Below, piece by piece: positions 26,646 to 35,475 of a stretch of DNA of 64,000 nucleotides (the stretch's first letter is position 1; each line of letters begins with the position of its first letter). The stretch lies in the NCBI RefSeq assembly GCF_900605015.1, contig NZ_LR027573.1:1035492-1099491 (forward strand). The letters are read 5' to 3'. The DNA is from Olsenella sp. Marseille-P4559. GTDB taxonomy: Bacteria; Actinomycetota; Coriobacteriia; Coriobacteriales; Atopobiaceae. The notes beneath the pieces are model-generated. The model had not been told where the DNA came from, searched no databases, and saw only the letters and a program-made list of their open reading frames with translations. The position numbers and the translations under genes were made by a program.

Positions 26646-27548
26646 CTAGCCTATTAGGAAGCACGGGCGCGGGCGTATCCACCCACTCGTCGGCGCGCTG
26701 TGGTCGGCAGTGCCGTAGTGGGTGACATAGCACGCGAGGGACGAAGAACCACCAACCACCGAACGGAGCCACCAAGCGCAGCGCAAACCCCTCACGCGGT
26801 TTGACGTGTTGTTGAAGATGGGGAATTGGCTGTCGAATCCCACGGAATAGCCCTTGGTTCCCCACACACACTGACCGTATACCTCGGTTTCGGAAGGTGA
26901 CCAAACCTTGCCTAGGTCAACCCAAGACCAACTGCCCGATTCGGTCAGCTTCGTTGAGGACGAATAGCGCTCTTCGAGCAGTACGCGCTGCGTCATGAGC
27001 ACGTTTCGCAAGGCGGCGGGAAGCGCGGGCAACCAGTCGTTGATTTCCCAGTCGTGGAGCTTCGAAACCAAGTAAGGGTGCTGCTCTGATGAAGTGCCGT
27101 TGTTGTCGTTGGTGTCGCGCCAATAAATGTTCATGTTGTTTACAGCCTTGGAGCCTGTGATGGTGACCGGTGTGCTCGGCACCATTACGATATGGTGCCC
27201 CTTGGCGATGTCGCCGCAATCGAAATACTGATTAATAGCGCCTATCTGATAGCACACCGTCTGCGCGGGCACGTTGGAACCTGCCGCAACGGGCACGTCA
27301 ATGTAGTCTCCGATGCGCAAGCCGTAGAAGTCCGCCGCCTTGACGCGGGATTGCAGCCACGCATAGACGTTCGAGGAACCAATCTCGCTTGCGAAAGCAT
27401 CCGCAAGGGAACGCCCGCCGTATGTGAACGTGGCAACCTGCCTGTCGTATTCCTCCGCCGTGGTTACGGCGGCGGCGGTAGCTCGCGCGGCGGTGTCCTT
27501 CAGGTCGTAAGCCGTGCCGTTGATTGAGAATTTGGAAAGGTCTGACAT
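26646..27548 (-). CDS. DGR target: phage tail receptor-binding protein with variable C-lectin-type C-terminus
   Basis: A 300-residue protein. The N-terminus (MSDLSKFSINGTAYDLKDTAAR) is a common tail-protein attachment start. The C-terminal ~110 residues look like the formylglycine/C-type-lectin fold used by DGR targets, with VRGLRCAWWLRS, ACYV and IRPRPCFLIG as scaffold. VR covers residues 255-298; residues 257, 258, 270, 275-277, 279, 281-283, 287 and 288 differ from the TR translation. It is expected to change the host receptor bound by the phage. AAGGGGG lies 5 bases before the ATG. Confidence 0.9.
   Translation of the reverse strand: MSDLSKFSINGTAYDLKDTAARATAAAVTTAEEYDRQVATFTYGGRSLADAFASEIGSSNVYAWLQSRVKAADFYGLRIGDYIDVPVAAGSNVPAQTVCYQIGAINQYFDCGDIAKGHHIVMVPSTPVTITGSKAVNNMNIYWRDTNDNNGTSSEQHPYLVSKLHDWEINDWLPALPAALRNVLMTQRVLLEERYSSSTKLTESGSWSWVDLGKVWSPSETEVYGQCVWGTKGYSVGFDSQFPIFNNTSNRVRGLRCAWWLRSVVGGSSSLACYVTHYGTADHSAPTSGWIRPRPCFLIG
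26656..26784 (-). repeat. DGR variable repeat (VR), 129 bp
   Basis: Lies at the 3' end of the target gene. Aligned with TR (26018-26146) it has 16 changes, all at TR adenines of the coding strand; all twelve Asn/Tyr/Lys codons of TR have been changed. The final change turns a TR TGA into TGC near the GC-rich CGCCCGCGCCCGTG block, the probable initiation-of-homing site. Confidence 0.96.
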
Positions 27549-27557
27549 GGTGCCCCC

Positions 27558-28292
27558 TTATTTGAGCGTTGCAGATGCGCCGCTCATGCTTGCCTTTGCG
27601 CAAGTGAGCGTTTCGCCTACAAGCGCGGTGACGCGGCTTGTCGGCATGTATGCCGTCTCGGTCATGACAACGTAGTTGTCCTGTAACCCTGCAAGCGTGG
27701 TCGCAAGAACGGCGTTCGCGCTTTTCAGCTCTGCCACCGAAGATTCGTAGGCGGCCATTGATGCCGCAAGGCTGTTGGCGATTCTCGCGGCGTTTGCTTT
27801 TGATGCCGCATCGTTGGCGGACTTTGCCGCGTTCCTCGCATTGGTCGCCGCCGTGTTGGCTGCGTTGACGGCGGAATTTCCACGATCGATAAGGCGGTCT
27901 ATCGCGTCATCCCAGCTTTGCGCCGGTTGCGCGTTGGCGGTGACGCTCTTCAGCACCTCGATTGAGAACCGTTCCGTAGAATAGCGCGTATGGCCCTGCT
28001 CGAAGGCGAAATAGGCTTGGTCGGTGAATCCGGCAACGGCGCAAAGCTTGCTTTCGTCCACGGTCACCGTGACGACGTTTCCCGAAACGGTAGCCGCCGC
28101 GCGGTAGTAGTGCGTGCGGTCTGGCAAAAGCACTTCTAGATATGCCGAATAGCCGGATAGCGAAGCATCCGTGCCGCTGTCATAGACAAGCGCCCTGATG
28201 GTCGTTCCGCCATCGTCGCCCTGACCGACGCGCAAAAGGTTCGTTCCCAAGCCATCCTTGCTTAGGTCAAGTTCTAGCGTCTGCGTGTTCAC
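27558..28292 (-). CDS. Baseplate upper protein-like (BppU/DUF2479) tail protein
   Basis: 244 residues. The N-terminal ~110 residues resemble the BppU domain of siphophage baseplates (immunoglobulin-like; ALVYDSGTDASLSGYSAYLEV). Residues ~125-200 are an alanine/asparagine-rich coiled coil (AVNAANTAATNARNAAKSAN). It likely links the DGR-diversified protein to the tail tip. Next to the target gene with a 9-base gap. Confidence 0.7.
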   Translation of the reverse strand: MNTQTLELDLSKDGLGTNLLRVGQGDDGGTTIRALVYDSGTDASLSGYSAYLEVLLPDRTHYYRAAATVSGNVVTVTVDESKLCAVAGFTDQAYFAFEQGHTRYSTERFSIEVLKSVTANAQPAQSWDDAIDRLIDRGNSAVNAANTAATNARNAAKSANDAASKANAARIANSLAASMAAYESSVAELKSANAVLATTLAGLQDNYVVMTETAYMPTSRVTALVGETLTCAKASMSGASATLK

Positions 28293-28726
28293 TCTTCTTC
28301 ACCGCCCTGCACGATCTCTTTCAGCGCGGCAAGGGCGGTTTCGAAGGCTGCTTCAGGCGTGACCTTTCGCGCCGCCCTGCGCGGCTTCGTCTGCGTCCCA
28401 CCTGAAGCCGTATGTGTCCCATCTGAAGCCGTTGTTGTCCCAGTCGCGGGGAACATGACGGCTTTCAGGGCGTCGAAAACGTCAATGACGGCTTGCAAGC
28501 GGTCATCTACGTATTCGGGCTTAACAAGCGATACGTCGCCGCCTTCGGCTGCTTCGGGCGGCACAACGTCCGTGTATTCCACAATCTCGCGGTTCCCGTT
28601 AATGTCCTGCCTGATGAAGACGATTCCGGCGTCATGCGCCTGTGCAAGCAACGATTGGTCGAACTCGGTCACCTGCGCTTCGGTCATCGCCAACGGGTCG
28701 TGCGCAACGTAAATGTATGGTGTCAT
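28289..28726 (-). CDS. Phage tail-region protein, unknown
   Basis: 145 residues, overlapping the next gene by 4 bases (ATGA-type). The N-terminal half has ITY-like beta features; a Thr/Ser/Gly-rich linker with two near-identical units (TASDGTHTASGGTQT) and a basic KPRRAARK stretch precede a helical tail. Codes for no recognised family; position suggests a tail accessory component. Confidence 0.6.
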   Translation of the reverse strand: MTPYIYVAHDPLAMTEAQVTEFDQSLLAQAHDAGIVFIRQDINGNREIVEYTDVVPPEAAEGGDVSLVKPEYVDDRLQAVIDVFDALKAVMFPATGTTTASDGTHTASGGTQTKPRRAARKVTPEAAFETALAALKEIVQGGEEE

Positions 28727-28735
28727 AATCTCCCC

Positions 28736-30664
28736 TTATCCTGTGCCGACGGTGCCATAGGACGTGCATAGCCCGTTCGTGAACTTCAAGTAGAACGTGC
28801 CGTAATGCCAATTAACGGTGCCGTTTCCGGCGTCGTGAATCTCGCTGATGATTGGCTGAGATATTTTCCCGGTGTAGCAGATGGTCGCGACAGCGCTTGT
28901 GTTGGCGCTTGTCGAAACCGCGATTTGCAGCGAACTCATGCGGATTCCGTACTCTGCCTGAAGCTGCAACCCTCTGTATTGCTCGCCCATGTCGATGTTC
29001 CGGAAGTGCCCCGAATAGTCAATGAACCCGATTTGCGAACCGTTCTCCCAGCCCTGTATCTGTCCGCTGACAAGCTTCAGCATGTTTGACGTATCGCCGC
29101 ACGTGAAGTTACCGTTGATCGTGGCGTTGTTCGCGGTCATGTAGTTTGTCCTGAGCGTTCCGTTGGTCAAGTCCCAGCGGTTGCGCCCTACGTTATCCGT
29201 GAGCAATCCGGCGCGAATGCGGTCGGCTCTCATGGTTCCCGCGTTGATAAGGTCGGCGGTGACGCTCGCGCCGGTGATGAACGTCTGCCAGTTCCATTGC
29301 CCGAAACTCGTAAGGCTCGACGCAAGGCGTATGCCGCGCCCTGAGATGTTCACCGCCCACATGTTAGACACGCTGCGAACCGGCAAGCCCGTTTTCGCGT
29401 TGAGCGGAACGTTGCTGTAGATGGTGCCAAGCTCGAACGTCTCGACCTTGTACGTGCCAACCGCGTTGAACTGATCGTTGAGCGCGGCTTGCAGCTGAAC
29501 AAGCCACCCAACCGACGCGCCCGCCACGGCGTCATACGTAGCAGCGGCAAGGCTTTGCGCCTTAAGCGTCTGGCTTACCGATTGCCACATGTCCGCCATG
29601 CTGTCTTGCAGGTTGCCGAACGTGACTTCTGCTTCTCCGCTCAGCAGGTCGCGTTCGAGCTTCGACACGCGCCCCGTAAGACGCACGCCCGCTTCGCTGA
29701 AGCCCTTGTCGATTATCGCCACGCGGTCGCCGATGCCCACGCCCTCCCAGTCGCGCCCGAAGGCGTATAGGTCTATGACGCTCGCTTCGTAGCTGACCTT
29801 CGGTTCTGAAACCTCGGCAAGATATGCCTTCGTCTCCTTGAGAAGCTGCGCGGCATCCTCGCACTGCTCGTCAACGAAGCTTGTACAAGCGGGAAGGATG
29901 GTGCCGCCCGTTCCGGGATGTCCCCAGACCTTCGTTGCCGCCGCGTCCTCGACGTAAGACCTTCCGCCGTTGATGCTCGCAAACGTCAAGCGCCGCCCGT
30001 ATGCGCCGCTCTCGGTCTCTACGCCCTTGCCGAAGCCGTAGACGCGCGTTTTAGGGTTGTCGCTCGCAACCTTGCGCGTGATGCTCTTAATGTCCTTCGT
30101 CCACGTGAAGCGCTTCGGGCTTTGCTGGTTGCCGCGCAACCGGCGCACGCAGACGCTGCGGGCGGTGACGGCTGATCCATTGGTTGTGATTGCCGTCTCA
30201 AGTTCTCCGCCCCACGCTTCCAGAATGTCGGAGATTGATTCGCGCACGCTCTGATGGTATAGAACGACGCTCGCGCTCGTTGTCACGTCGCACGTGCCAA
30301 CCGCCCAGCGGGTGCCGTTGAGTGCGCTTTGAAGCGCCGTGGCAACCTGACCCGATGGGCGCTTGTCATCCGTCCAATCGTCCCAAAGCTCGGCAATTGA
30401 GTTGACGCCCGTGAACGTGGTCTTTAGCGTCCCATCCTCGCCGTGCTCGCGCTGAACGTCATCCACGATGTGCTCATGGCTCACGCCTTGGTTGTCAATC
30501 CAGACGATGTAATCGCCCTTGCTAACATCATCGCTGCACGTGATGTTCAGTTCGTCGGTGCTGTCAAGCGCTTCTGTGTGCTTGGCGCTCGAGACGTGCA
30601 AGCGCCCAAGGTTCGCGCCGAACCGCGAGAAGCGCGTGAAGCCGATTCGCCTAACTAAAGCCAT
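28736..30664 (-). CDS. Tail-associated structural protein (prophage tail endopeptidase-like/Tal)
   Basis: 642 residues. The N-terminal ~350 residues match the pattern of siphophage minor structural proteins: a ring-forming beta domain followed by VSYEASVIDLYAF and IGDRVAIIDKGFSEAGVRLTGRV, typical of the gp27-like hub. The C-terminal part contains a spike-like segment (INAGTMRADRIRAGLL; TLRTNYMTANNATINGNFTC), repeated in many tail-tip proteins. It follows Dit, as Tal does in lactococcal-type phages. The ATG at 30664 has GGTGGGAA in front; 30676 is an alternative. Confidence 0.8.
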   Translation of the reverse strand: MALVRRIGFTRFSRFGANLGRLHVSSAKHTEALDSTDELNITCSDDVSKGDYIVWIDNQGVSHEHIVDDVQREHGEDGTLKTTFTGVNSIAELWDDWTDDKRPSGQVATALQSALNGTRWAVGTCDVTTSASVVLYHQSVRESISDILEAWGGELETAITTNGSAVTARSVCVRRLRGNQQSPKRFTWTKDIKSITRKVASDNPKTRVYGFGKGVETESGAYGRRLTFASINGGRSYVEDAAATKVWGHPGTGGTILPACTSFVDEQCEDAAQLLKETKAYLAEVSEPKVSYEASVIDLYAFGRDWEGVGIGDRVAIIDKGFSEAGVRLTGRVSKLERDLLSGEAEVTFGNLQDSMADMWQSVSQTLKAQSLAAATYDAVAGASVGWLVQLQAALNDQFNAVGTYKVETFELGTIYSNVPLNAKTGLPVRSVSNMWAVNISGRGIRLASSLTSFGQWNWQTFITGASVTADLINAGTMRADRIRAGLLTDNVGRNRWDLTNGTLRTNYMTANNATINGNFTCGDTSNMLKLVSGQIQGWENGSQIGFIDYSGHFRNIDMGEQYRGLQLQAEYGIRMSSLQIAVSTSANTSAVATICYTGKISQPIISEIHDAGNGTVNWHYGTFYLKFTNGLCTSYGTVGTG

Positions 30665-31392
30665 CGTTCCCACCATTCCAGCACAGCCGTACCGCTGCTC
30701 AGATGCAACCGCGTGCGCCTCTCGACGGTGAAGAAGTCGGAATCAAGCGTCACGGCTGCAAGGTTGTTGTTGACGGTCGCGTGCTCCTGCGCCATATCGA
30801 CGCGCACGGTGCTTGAGCTTGTCACGCCTGAAGAAATCCTTACCTGCTCGCCCGTATCGACGTTCTGCACGTACCAAGCCGCGCTAGACGCGGGCTTTGC
30901 CGTGATTTTCAGGTGCGTTGGTCGGTTGCCGCCCGCGTTTATCGCAAACGTGCCCGCCGACACATCCATGCGGCGGTGCCGCCCGTAATAGAACGGGTCG
31001 CCCACGTGGAAGGTTATCGTCGTTGACGGGCTGTTGTCCGTGATCTCGCCTAGGTCGGTGTCTCCGCTGACGATTGCCAGAAGGTAGCGCGTCGGGTCAT
31101 CGGGAAGGTACAGCGGCGCGGGTTCGGTCGCGTAAAGCATCTGTGCCAACGCGTGCCGAACCTCTGCCGCGTCCCTTCTGTCATCGCTCCTAAGCCACAC
31201 GTCAACGGGCAAGTCGTACCCGCCGAAATGGGCGCTCTTGAAGACCTCGCCATCGCGCCCGCTGACGCTCTCGAAGGTCGCGTCAACGGGCGGCATGATG
31301 GGGCGGTTCACCTTGCATGATACAAAGGCGCTTAGGTCGTGCCCGTTGAACTTCAGGCGGTCGGTCTGCGCCCTTAGCTGCTTACGTTGCAA
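30655..31392 (-). CDS. Distal tail protein (Dit)
   Basis: 245 residues of the phage_tail/Dit family that forms the ring between tail tube and tip. The N-terminal half contains GRDGEVFKSAHFGGYDLPVDVWLR and the C-terminal half a galectin-like sheet with GDPFYYGR and FAINAGGNRPTHLKI, all characteristic. It overlaps the tape measure and Tal genes by about 10 bases, typical of the tail operon. Confidence 0.88.
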   Translation of the reverse strand: MQRKQLRAQTDRLKFNGHDLSAFVSCKVNRPIMPPVDATFESVSGRDGEVFKSAHFGGYDLPVDVWLRSDDRRDAAEVRHALAQMLYATEPAPLYLPDDPTRYLLAIVSGDTDLGEITDNSPSTTITFHVGDPFYYGRHRRMDVSAGTFAINAGGNRPTHLKITAKPASSAAWYVQNVDTGEQVRISSGVTSSSTVRVDMAQEHATVNNNLAAVTLDSDFFTVERRTRLHLSSGTAVLEWWERWL

Positions 31393-34123
31393 CGCTCACA
31401 CCCCTTTGCTTTAGCTTGCTTGCGATTCCCAATCCGATTTGCTGCCCGGTCTGGTATGCGTCCATGCTGCCCGCAACCGTCGCGTTTACCTCGACGGCAA
31501 CGTTTACCTGCTGCCCGCTCTGGTTGTCGAACGCGCGGTTAACGGCGCGTTCAATGAAGCTCCAAAGCTGCTTTTCAGGTGCTACGTACTCGCCGCCGCG
31601 CTCGCCAACGCCGATGATGCTTGCGCTGTCGAAGTAGCCGCCGCGTGCGTACCAGTCAACCGCCAAGTGCGGAACACTCGGCGGGTCAAGGGAAAAGCTG
31701 CCGTCAATCTTGAAGTGCGGCAAGTTGATATGTGGCAACTGAATGCGCATGTTGCTAAAGGCGCTTGAAATCCTCCCGGGAATGCCGCTTACGAAGTCCC
31801 AAGCAGCCTGAATCTTGCTCGTTATCGCATTCCTTACGCTGTCGAAGACGCCCGCAACCTTAGAACCCAAGCCGGGAAAGCCTAGCTTCTCCCCGATCCT
31901 GTCAGCAACGTTGATTGCGGCTTGCCGCGCCGCGTCCATCTTGCCTTGAATGTTGTCACGAATTGCGCCAAAGGCGTTCTGTGCCTCGCTAAGCGCCGTT
32001 GACCAATCGCCGCTCATTGCCGCTTGAAGCGCCCCAGCCGCCGAACTCGCAACGGTCTGCGCCGTGCTCATGTCTCCCTGCACGGTTTGCCCGATTGCGG
32101 AGAACGCCGTCTGCGTGTTTGTCTGAAGGTTGCCCCACCATGTGGAAACGGCGTTCACGGCACCTTGCGCGATGTTTCCCACGGTGTCCTTGATGCCGTT
32201 CCACGCCGTGGAAGCGCCGTCCTTGATGCCGTTCCATGTGTCCGACGCCCCTTGCTTGAGCGCGTCCCACTTCTCGCCCACGTCATCGACAAAGCCGGTA
32301 ACAACGCCGGTGACGTTATCCCAGATGCCTTTCCAGAATGCGGGAACCCCTGCGAAGAAGTCTTGCACCGCCTGCCACTTCTCGGAAATCCAGCCGGTGA
32401 ACTGCGCCCATAGCTGCCTTCCTGTCTCCGTCTGCGTGAAGAACCAGACAAGACCGGCGACAACGGCGGCGATTCCGGCAACGACAAGCACCCACGGGTT
32501 AGCCATGAGAACCGACGTTAGCCCGCTGAAAGCTCCCTTGACCTTCCCAGCCGCGCCGGTGAGCGTCGTTCCGAACTTTGCGACATTCTGAAATGTCGTG
32601 CCGATGTTGTCCGCCATCTGCATTGCCTTGCCGATGCCGGTTGCAAGCCCGCCGAACGCGATTCCGCCAAGCACGACGTCTGCCGCAAGCTGCTGTTGCG
32701 CCGGTGAAAGACCGTCCCAGACCCCCTTCAGTTGGTTTGCAATGTCCGCCGCCTTCTGCACGGCGGGAAGAAGGGTATCCAGAATGTCCGCGCCAAGCTC
32801 GGCTCCGGAAATCTGAAGCGCGTGAAGGCTTTCCTTCATCTTGTCCGGCGCGTCTTCGGTGCCCTCGAACGTGTCATCTACGGCGGTAGCGTAGTCATCC
32901 AACGAACCGCCCAAAGCGCCAAGGTTGACGCGCCCGGATTCGGCGGCGTCAACGAACGACATTGCCGCTTTCGAGCCGAACAGGTCTATTGCGTCCTGCG
33001 TCGCCTGTGCCTGTGTGGCGGGGTCTTGCAGCCGCTTCGTGAGGTCTTGCAGCGTCGTGCCTAGGTCTTGCCCGCTCTTCGCGCAATTGGCAGACGCCTT
33101 CTTAAGTCCCGTCAGCATCTGGTCGGCGGGCACGCCCGCTGCTTCGAAACTTCCAAGCAGCGCCGCCGAATCTTGGATGCTAAGCCCCATGTCGCGGAAC
33201 GTAGCGCCGTTGGCGTTAACGTCCGACATGAGCGTTTGAACGTCGATGCCCGTTTGCTGCGATACGGTTTGGAACATGCCAAGTACGCTGCCAGCCTGTG
33301 AGCTGTCAACGCCGAACGCTTGCATTGCCATTGACGCATCTTCGCAAGTCGCCGTAACGTCAACGCCTGTGTTCTCGGAGAAGCGCAAGAACTGAAGCGA
33401 TGTGGTTTCCAGCTGCTCGCCTGTGAGACCGAAGCGCGTTGAAACCTCGCCGACGGCGTTTCCGATTTCCTCCATGGAAGCGGAAGACTGCTTGGCTACG
33501 TTCTCGAATGATTGGTTGAGCTTGTCGGCAGCTTCTCCGGTCGCGCCCGTCTTCTGAATGACAACATCCGCGCCCGCGTCAACCTCGTTGAAGGCTGCTA
33601 TGGCACCGCTTGCAACCGCCGTGCTCGCGCCCATGACGGTTTTTCCCACCGTCTCGACGCGCTTTCCGTGCTCTTCCCACTTGTCGGCGTTGTCCTTGAT
33701 GGATTGCCCAAGCTGGTAAAGCTTCGTTTGCGATGCTTCAAGCTCGGTTCCGGTAGCCTTTATCTTCTCGTCGTAGGAATCTAGCTGCGATTCGCACTCG
33801 ATGATTGAGCGCTTGAGAGTGTCGTATTGTCTTTCTTCCTCTTCGGTGAGCTTTGCGCCAGACTGCTTCTTTTCCTCTAGCGTCTGCAAGGCTTGCTTGT
33901 AGGCGTCAAGCCGCTGTTCTGTCTCTTCGTAAGCGGCGTTAAGCGTCTTGACCTTCTGCGCCAGCAGCTCGGTGTTTCCGGGGTTGAACTTAAGCGCCTT
34001 GTTAATGTCTCTCAGGTCGCTTTGCGTGTCGCGCGATGCCTTCTGAACCTTCTTCAAGGCGCCCTGAAGCTCGGTCGTATCGCCGCCGAACTTGATCACA
34101 AGTCCTTTGTAGCTAACCGCCAT
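31382..34123 (-). CDS. Tape measure protein
   Basis: A 913-residue tail-length ruler. It starts with a coiled coil (residues ~15-140), has the TP901-type core (FNEVDAGADVVIQKTGATGEAADKL; SRFGLTGEQLETTS-like block near 220), then hydrophobic membrane-like segments (~520-570: MANPWVLVVAGIAAVVAGLVW) and repeated amphipathic units (TWNGIKDGASTAWNGIKDT). At about 1.5 angstrom per residue the tail would be near 135 nm, by the usual rule. It lies between the chaperone genes and dit, as expected. Confidence 0.93.
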   Translation of the reverse strand: MAVSYKGLVIKFGGDTTELQGALKKVQKASRDTQSDLRDINKALKFNPGNTELLAQKVKTLNAAYEETEQRLDAYKQALQTLEEKKQSGAKLTEEEERQYDTLKRSIIECESQLDSYDEKIKATGTELEASQTKLYQLGQSIKDNADKWEEHGKRVETVGKTVMGASTAVASGAIAAFNEVDAGADVVIQKTGATGEAADKLNQSFENVAKQSSASMEEIGNAVGEVSTRFGLTGEQLETTSLQFLRFSENTGVDVTATCEDASMAMQAFGVDSSQAGSVLGMFQTVSQQTGIDVQTLMSDVNANGATFRDMGLSIQDSAALLGSFEAAGVPADQMLTGLKKASANCAKSGQDLGTTLQDLTKRLQDPATQAQATQDAIDLFGSKAAMSFVDAAESGRVNLGALGGSLDDYATAVDDTFEGTEDAPDKMKESLHALQISGAELGADILDTLLPAVQKAADIANQLKGVWDGLSPAQQQLAADVVLGGIAFGGLATGIGKAMQMADNIGTTFQNVAKFGTTLTGAAGKVKGAFSGLTSVLMANPWVLVVAGIAAVVAGLVWFFTQTETGRQLWAQFTGWISEKWQAVQDFFAGVPAFWKGIWDNVTGVVTGFVDDVGEKWDALKQGASDTWNGIKDGASTAWNGIKDTVGNIAQGAVNAVSTWWGNLQTNTQTAFSAIGQTVQGDMSTAQTVASSAAGALQAAMSGDWSTALSEAQNAFGAIRDNIQGKMDAARQAAINVADRIGEKLGFPGLGSKVAGVFDSVRNAITSKIQAAWDFVSGIPGRISSAFSNMRIQLPHINLPHFKIDGSFSLDPPSVPHLAVDWYARGGYFDSASIIGVGERGGEYVAPEKQLWSFIERAVNRAFDNQSGQQVNVAVEVNATVAGSMDAYQTGQQIGLGIASKLKQRGVSVAT

Positions 34124-34221
34124 GCCTTCGCCCCTCTTCGGTTGTCAAAGTCCGTGAGCGTTTCAAGCAACGCACCCGCCGCCCAATGGGTAGCGGGTGC
34201 GTTGCCGTGAAGCGTTCATGG

Positions 34222-34500
34222 TCAGCCCCAGAACGCCGCTTCCGCCTTGCGTGCCTTCTCGTCATCCTCGTAGTTAGCCGCCGCGTCCGCATAGAACGCG
34301 TGTATCTCTAGCAGGTCTCTAACCTGCCTATAGCTAAGCTTCTGAAGGTCGGTGACGGTAAGCCCGCATTGCTGGCAGTCGTACAGATAGCGTGCGTCGC
34401 ACGCGTCACTTAGGCTGCTTGGTAGCGGCGGCGCTGGTCTTTTTGGTGGTCTTGGTTGCCACTCCATGGGATGCTGAAGGAAAAAAATTGTCTTCGACAA
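34222..34500 (-). CDS. Tail assembly chaperone, second frame (gpT part of gpGT)
   Basis: A 92-codon open frame with no good start that overlaps the preceding gene. It is offset +1 (equal to -2) from that gene, and the overlap contains T7 at 34487-34481. Residues after the overlap (YLYDCQQCGLTVTDLQKLSYRQVRDLLEIHAFY) resemble the short C-terminal partner of siphophage tail chaperones, which is made as a fusion by ribosomal frameshifting. It lies just before the tape measure gene, the usual place. Confidence 0.7.
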   Translation of the reverse strand: MSKTIFFLQHPMEWQPRPPKRPAPPLPSSLSDACDARYLYDCQQCGLTVTDLQKLSYRQVRDLLEIHAFYADAAANYEDDEKARKAEAAFWG

Positions 34501-34840
34501 TCTTTATCACGTCAGCCGCCCAACCGTCCCCCTTCTGAAGGTCGAACGTGCCGGGTGGCAAAGCCTTGACCCAATCGCCGAACGGAACGTCAAACTTTGG
34601 CGTCGCCGTCTTGATGCACGCATAAAGGATTTCAAGAAGCGGTGCCATCGCGGGCACACCGTATGACTGCAAGGAATCGGCAAGCAGCCCCACGGATTCG
34701 TTAATGTCCTTCGGGCGGTAAACACCCGTTGGCTTCCCGTTGGCGTCAAGCTTCGGCGCGGTGAAGCAGCGCGAGAACACAATAGGCGTGAATCCGTTGA
34801 ACGCCACTTCGTACTCGGCTTCCCCAATCTTGATTACCAT
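34406..34840 (-). CDS. Tail assembly chaperone (gpG-like)
   Basis: 144 residues, the phage tail chaperone that keeps the tape measure soluble until tube assembly. Begins MVIKIGEAEYEVAFNGFTPIVF and ends in a Lys/Thr/Ala-rich tail (TKTTKKTSAAATKQPK) that overlaps the second frame. AGGAAG precedes the ATG at 34840; TTG at 34846 is an alternative. Confidence 0.75.
   Translation of the reverse strand: MVIKIGEAEYEVAFNGFTPIVFSRCFTAPKLDANGKPTGVYRPKDINESVGLLADSLQSYGVPAMAPLLEILYACIKTATPKFDVPFGDWVKALPPGTFDLQKGDGWAADVIKIVEDNFFPSASHGVATKTTKKTSAAATKQPK
34481..34487 (-). promoter_or_regulatory. Probable slippery site for tail-chaperone frameshift
   Basis: Seven T residues on the coding strand, read as AAT TTT TTT CCT in frame zero. 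A -2 slip on the T-run (or a +1 step) gives TTC CTT CAG and enters the gpT frame. Conserved frameshifting at this gene pair is known in tailed phages; most use -1, some -2 or +1. Confidence 0.55.
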
Positions 34841-34854
34841 TCGCAACCTGCTTC

Positions 34855-35463
34855 CTACTGGCTCACATTAGCCGCGCTCTCAAGAAGCCCCTCGGTCTTG
34901 ACTGCATCAAAGAACGTCGCATAGTCGGCAAGACCGGTGAAGCTGTCGTATCCGCTCGTGCGGTCATCGGAAGTGCCGCCGGGCGGGACAATCGGCTTCC
35001 ACGTGAAGGGGTAGTCAAGCTGAGTGATCTCGGGCGAATCCTCGGTGGTCTTCATGTCAAGAGAGGGCTTTGAAAGCTGGCACATGAGAAGGCAACGGCG
35101 GCGTCCCAGAACGTGCCCCGGCTGCTCGCACATGAACGCGAACGGCTTCGGCTTCTTGTTAGCCTTGAGGTTCGTCCGCCCGTCCTTGGTGATCTCGTAG
35201 CCCACAAGGTCGGCGATAAGCTGCCGCATCTCGGGCGTTCCCTCGGTGTCGAAGAAGCTCATGGTTCCCGAACCGCCGTTGTCCTGCTGCTCGTCCAGCC
35301 AAACGTCGTTGTCGGCATGGCTTGTGCCGCTCTCGACGCTCGGCTCCATGCTGATTTCAACCGTGCCCGGAATGTGGACGGGCTTCTTGTAGGTCAGCTT
35401 GTCTTCGTCGGTGCAAATCGCGATGTGCGAATTTCGCACGCCGAAATATCCGTTACGTGCCAT
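34855..35463 (-). CDS. Major tail protein (phi13 type)
   Basis: 202 residues forming the tail tube. Contains YFGVRNSHIAICTDEDKLTY, VEISMEPSVESGTSHADND and the PFTWKPI strand typical of phi13-like tube proteins. Its gene precedes the chaperones. Confidence 0.85.
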   Translation of the reverse strand: MARNGYFGVRNSHIAICTDEDKLTYKKPVHIPGTVEISMEPSVESGTSHADNDVWLDEQQDNGGSGTMSFFDTEGTPEMRQLIADLVGYEITKDGRTNLKANKKPKPFAFMCEQPGHVLGRRRCLLMCQLSKPSLDMKTTEDSPEITQLDYPFTWKPIVPPGGTSDDRTSGYDSFTGLADYATFFDAVKTEGLLESAANVSQ

Positions 35464-35475
35464 TTCAAGGCTCCT

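Noticed and set aside
28379..28440. Short tandem repeats in the 28.3 kb ORF as a second DGR variable region
   Set aside because: The repeats do not match TR, and differences are not adenine-specific.
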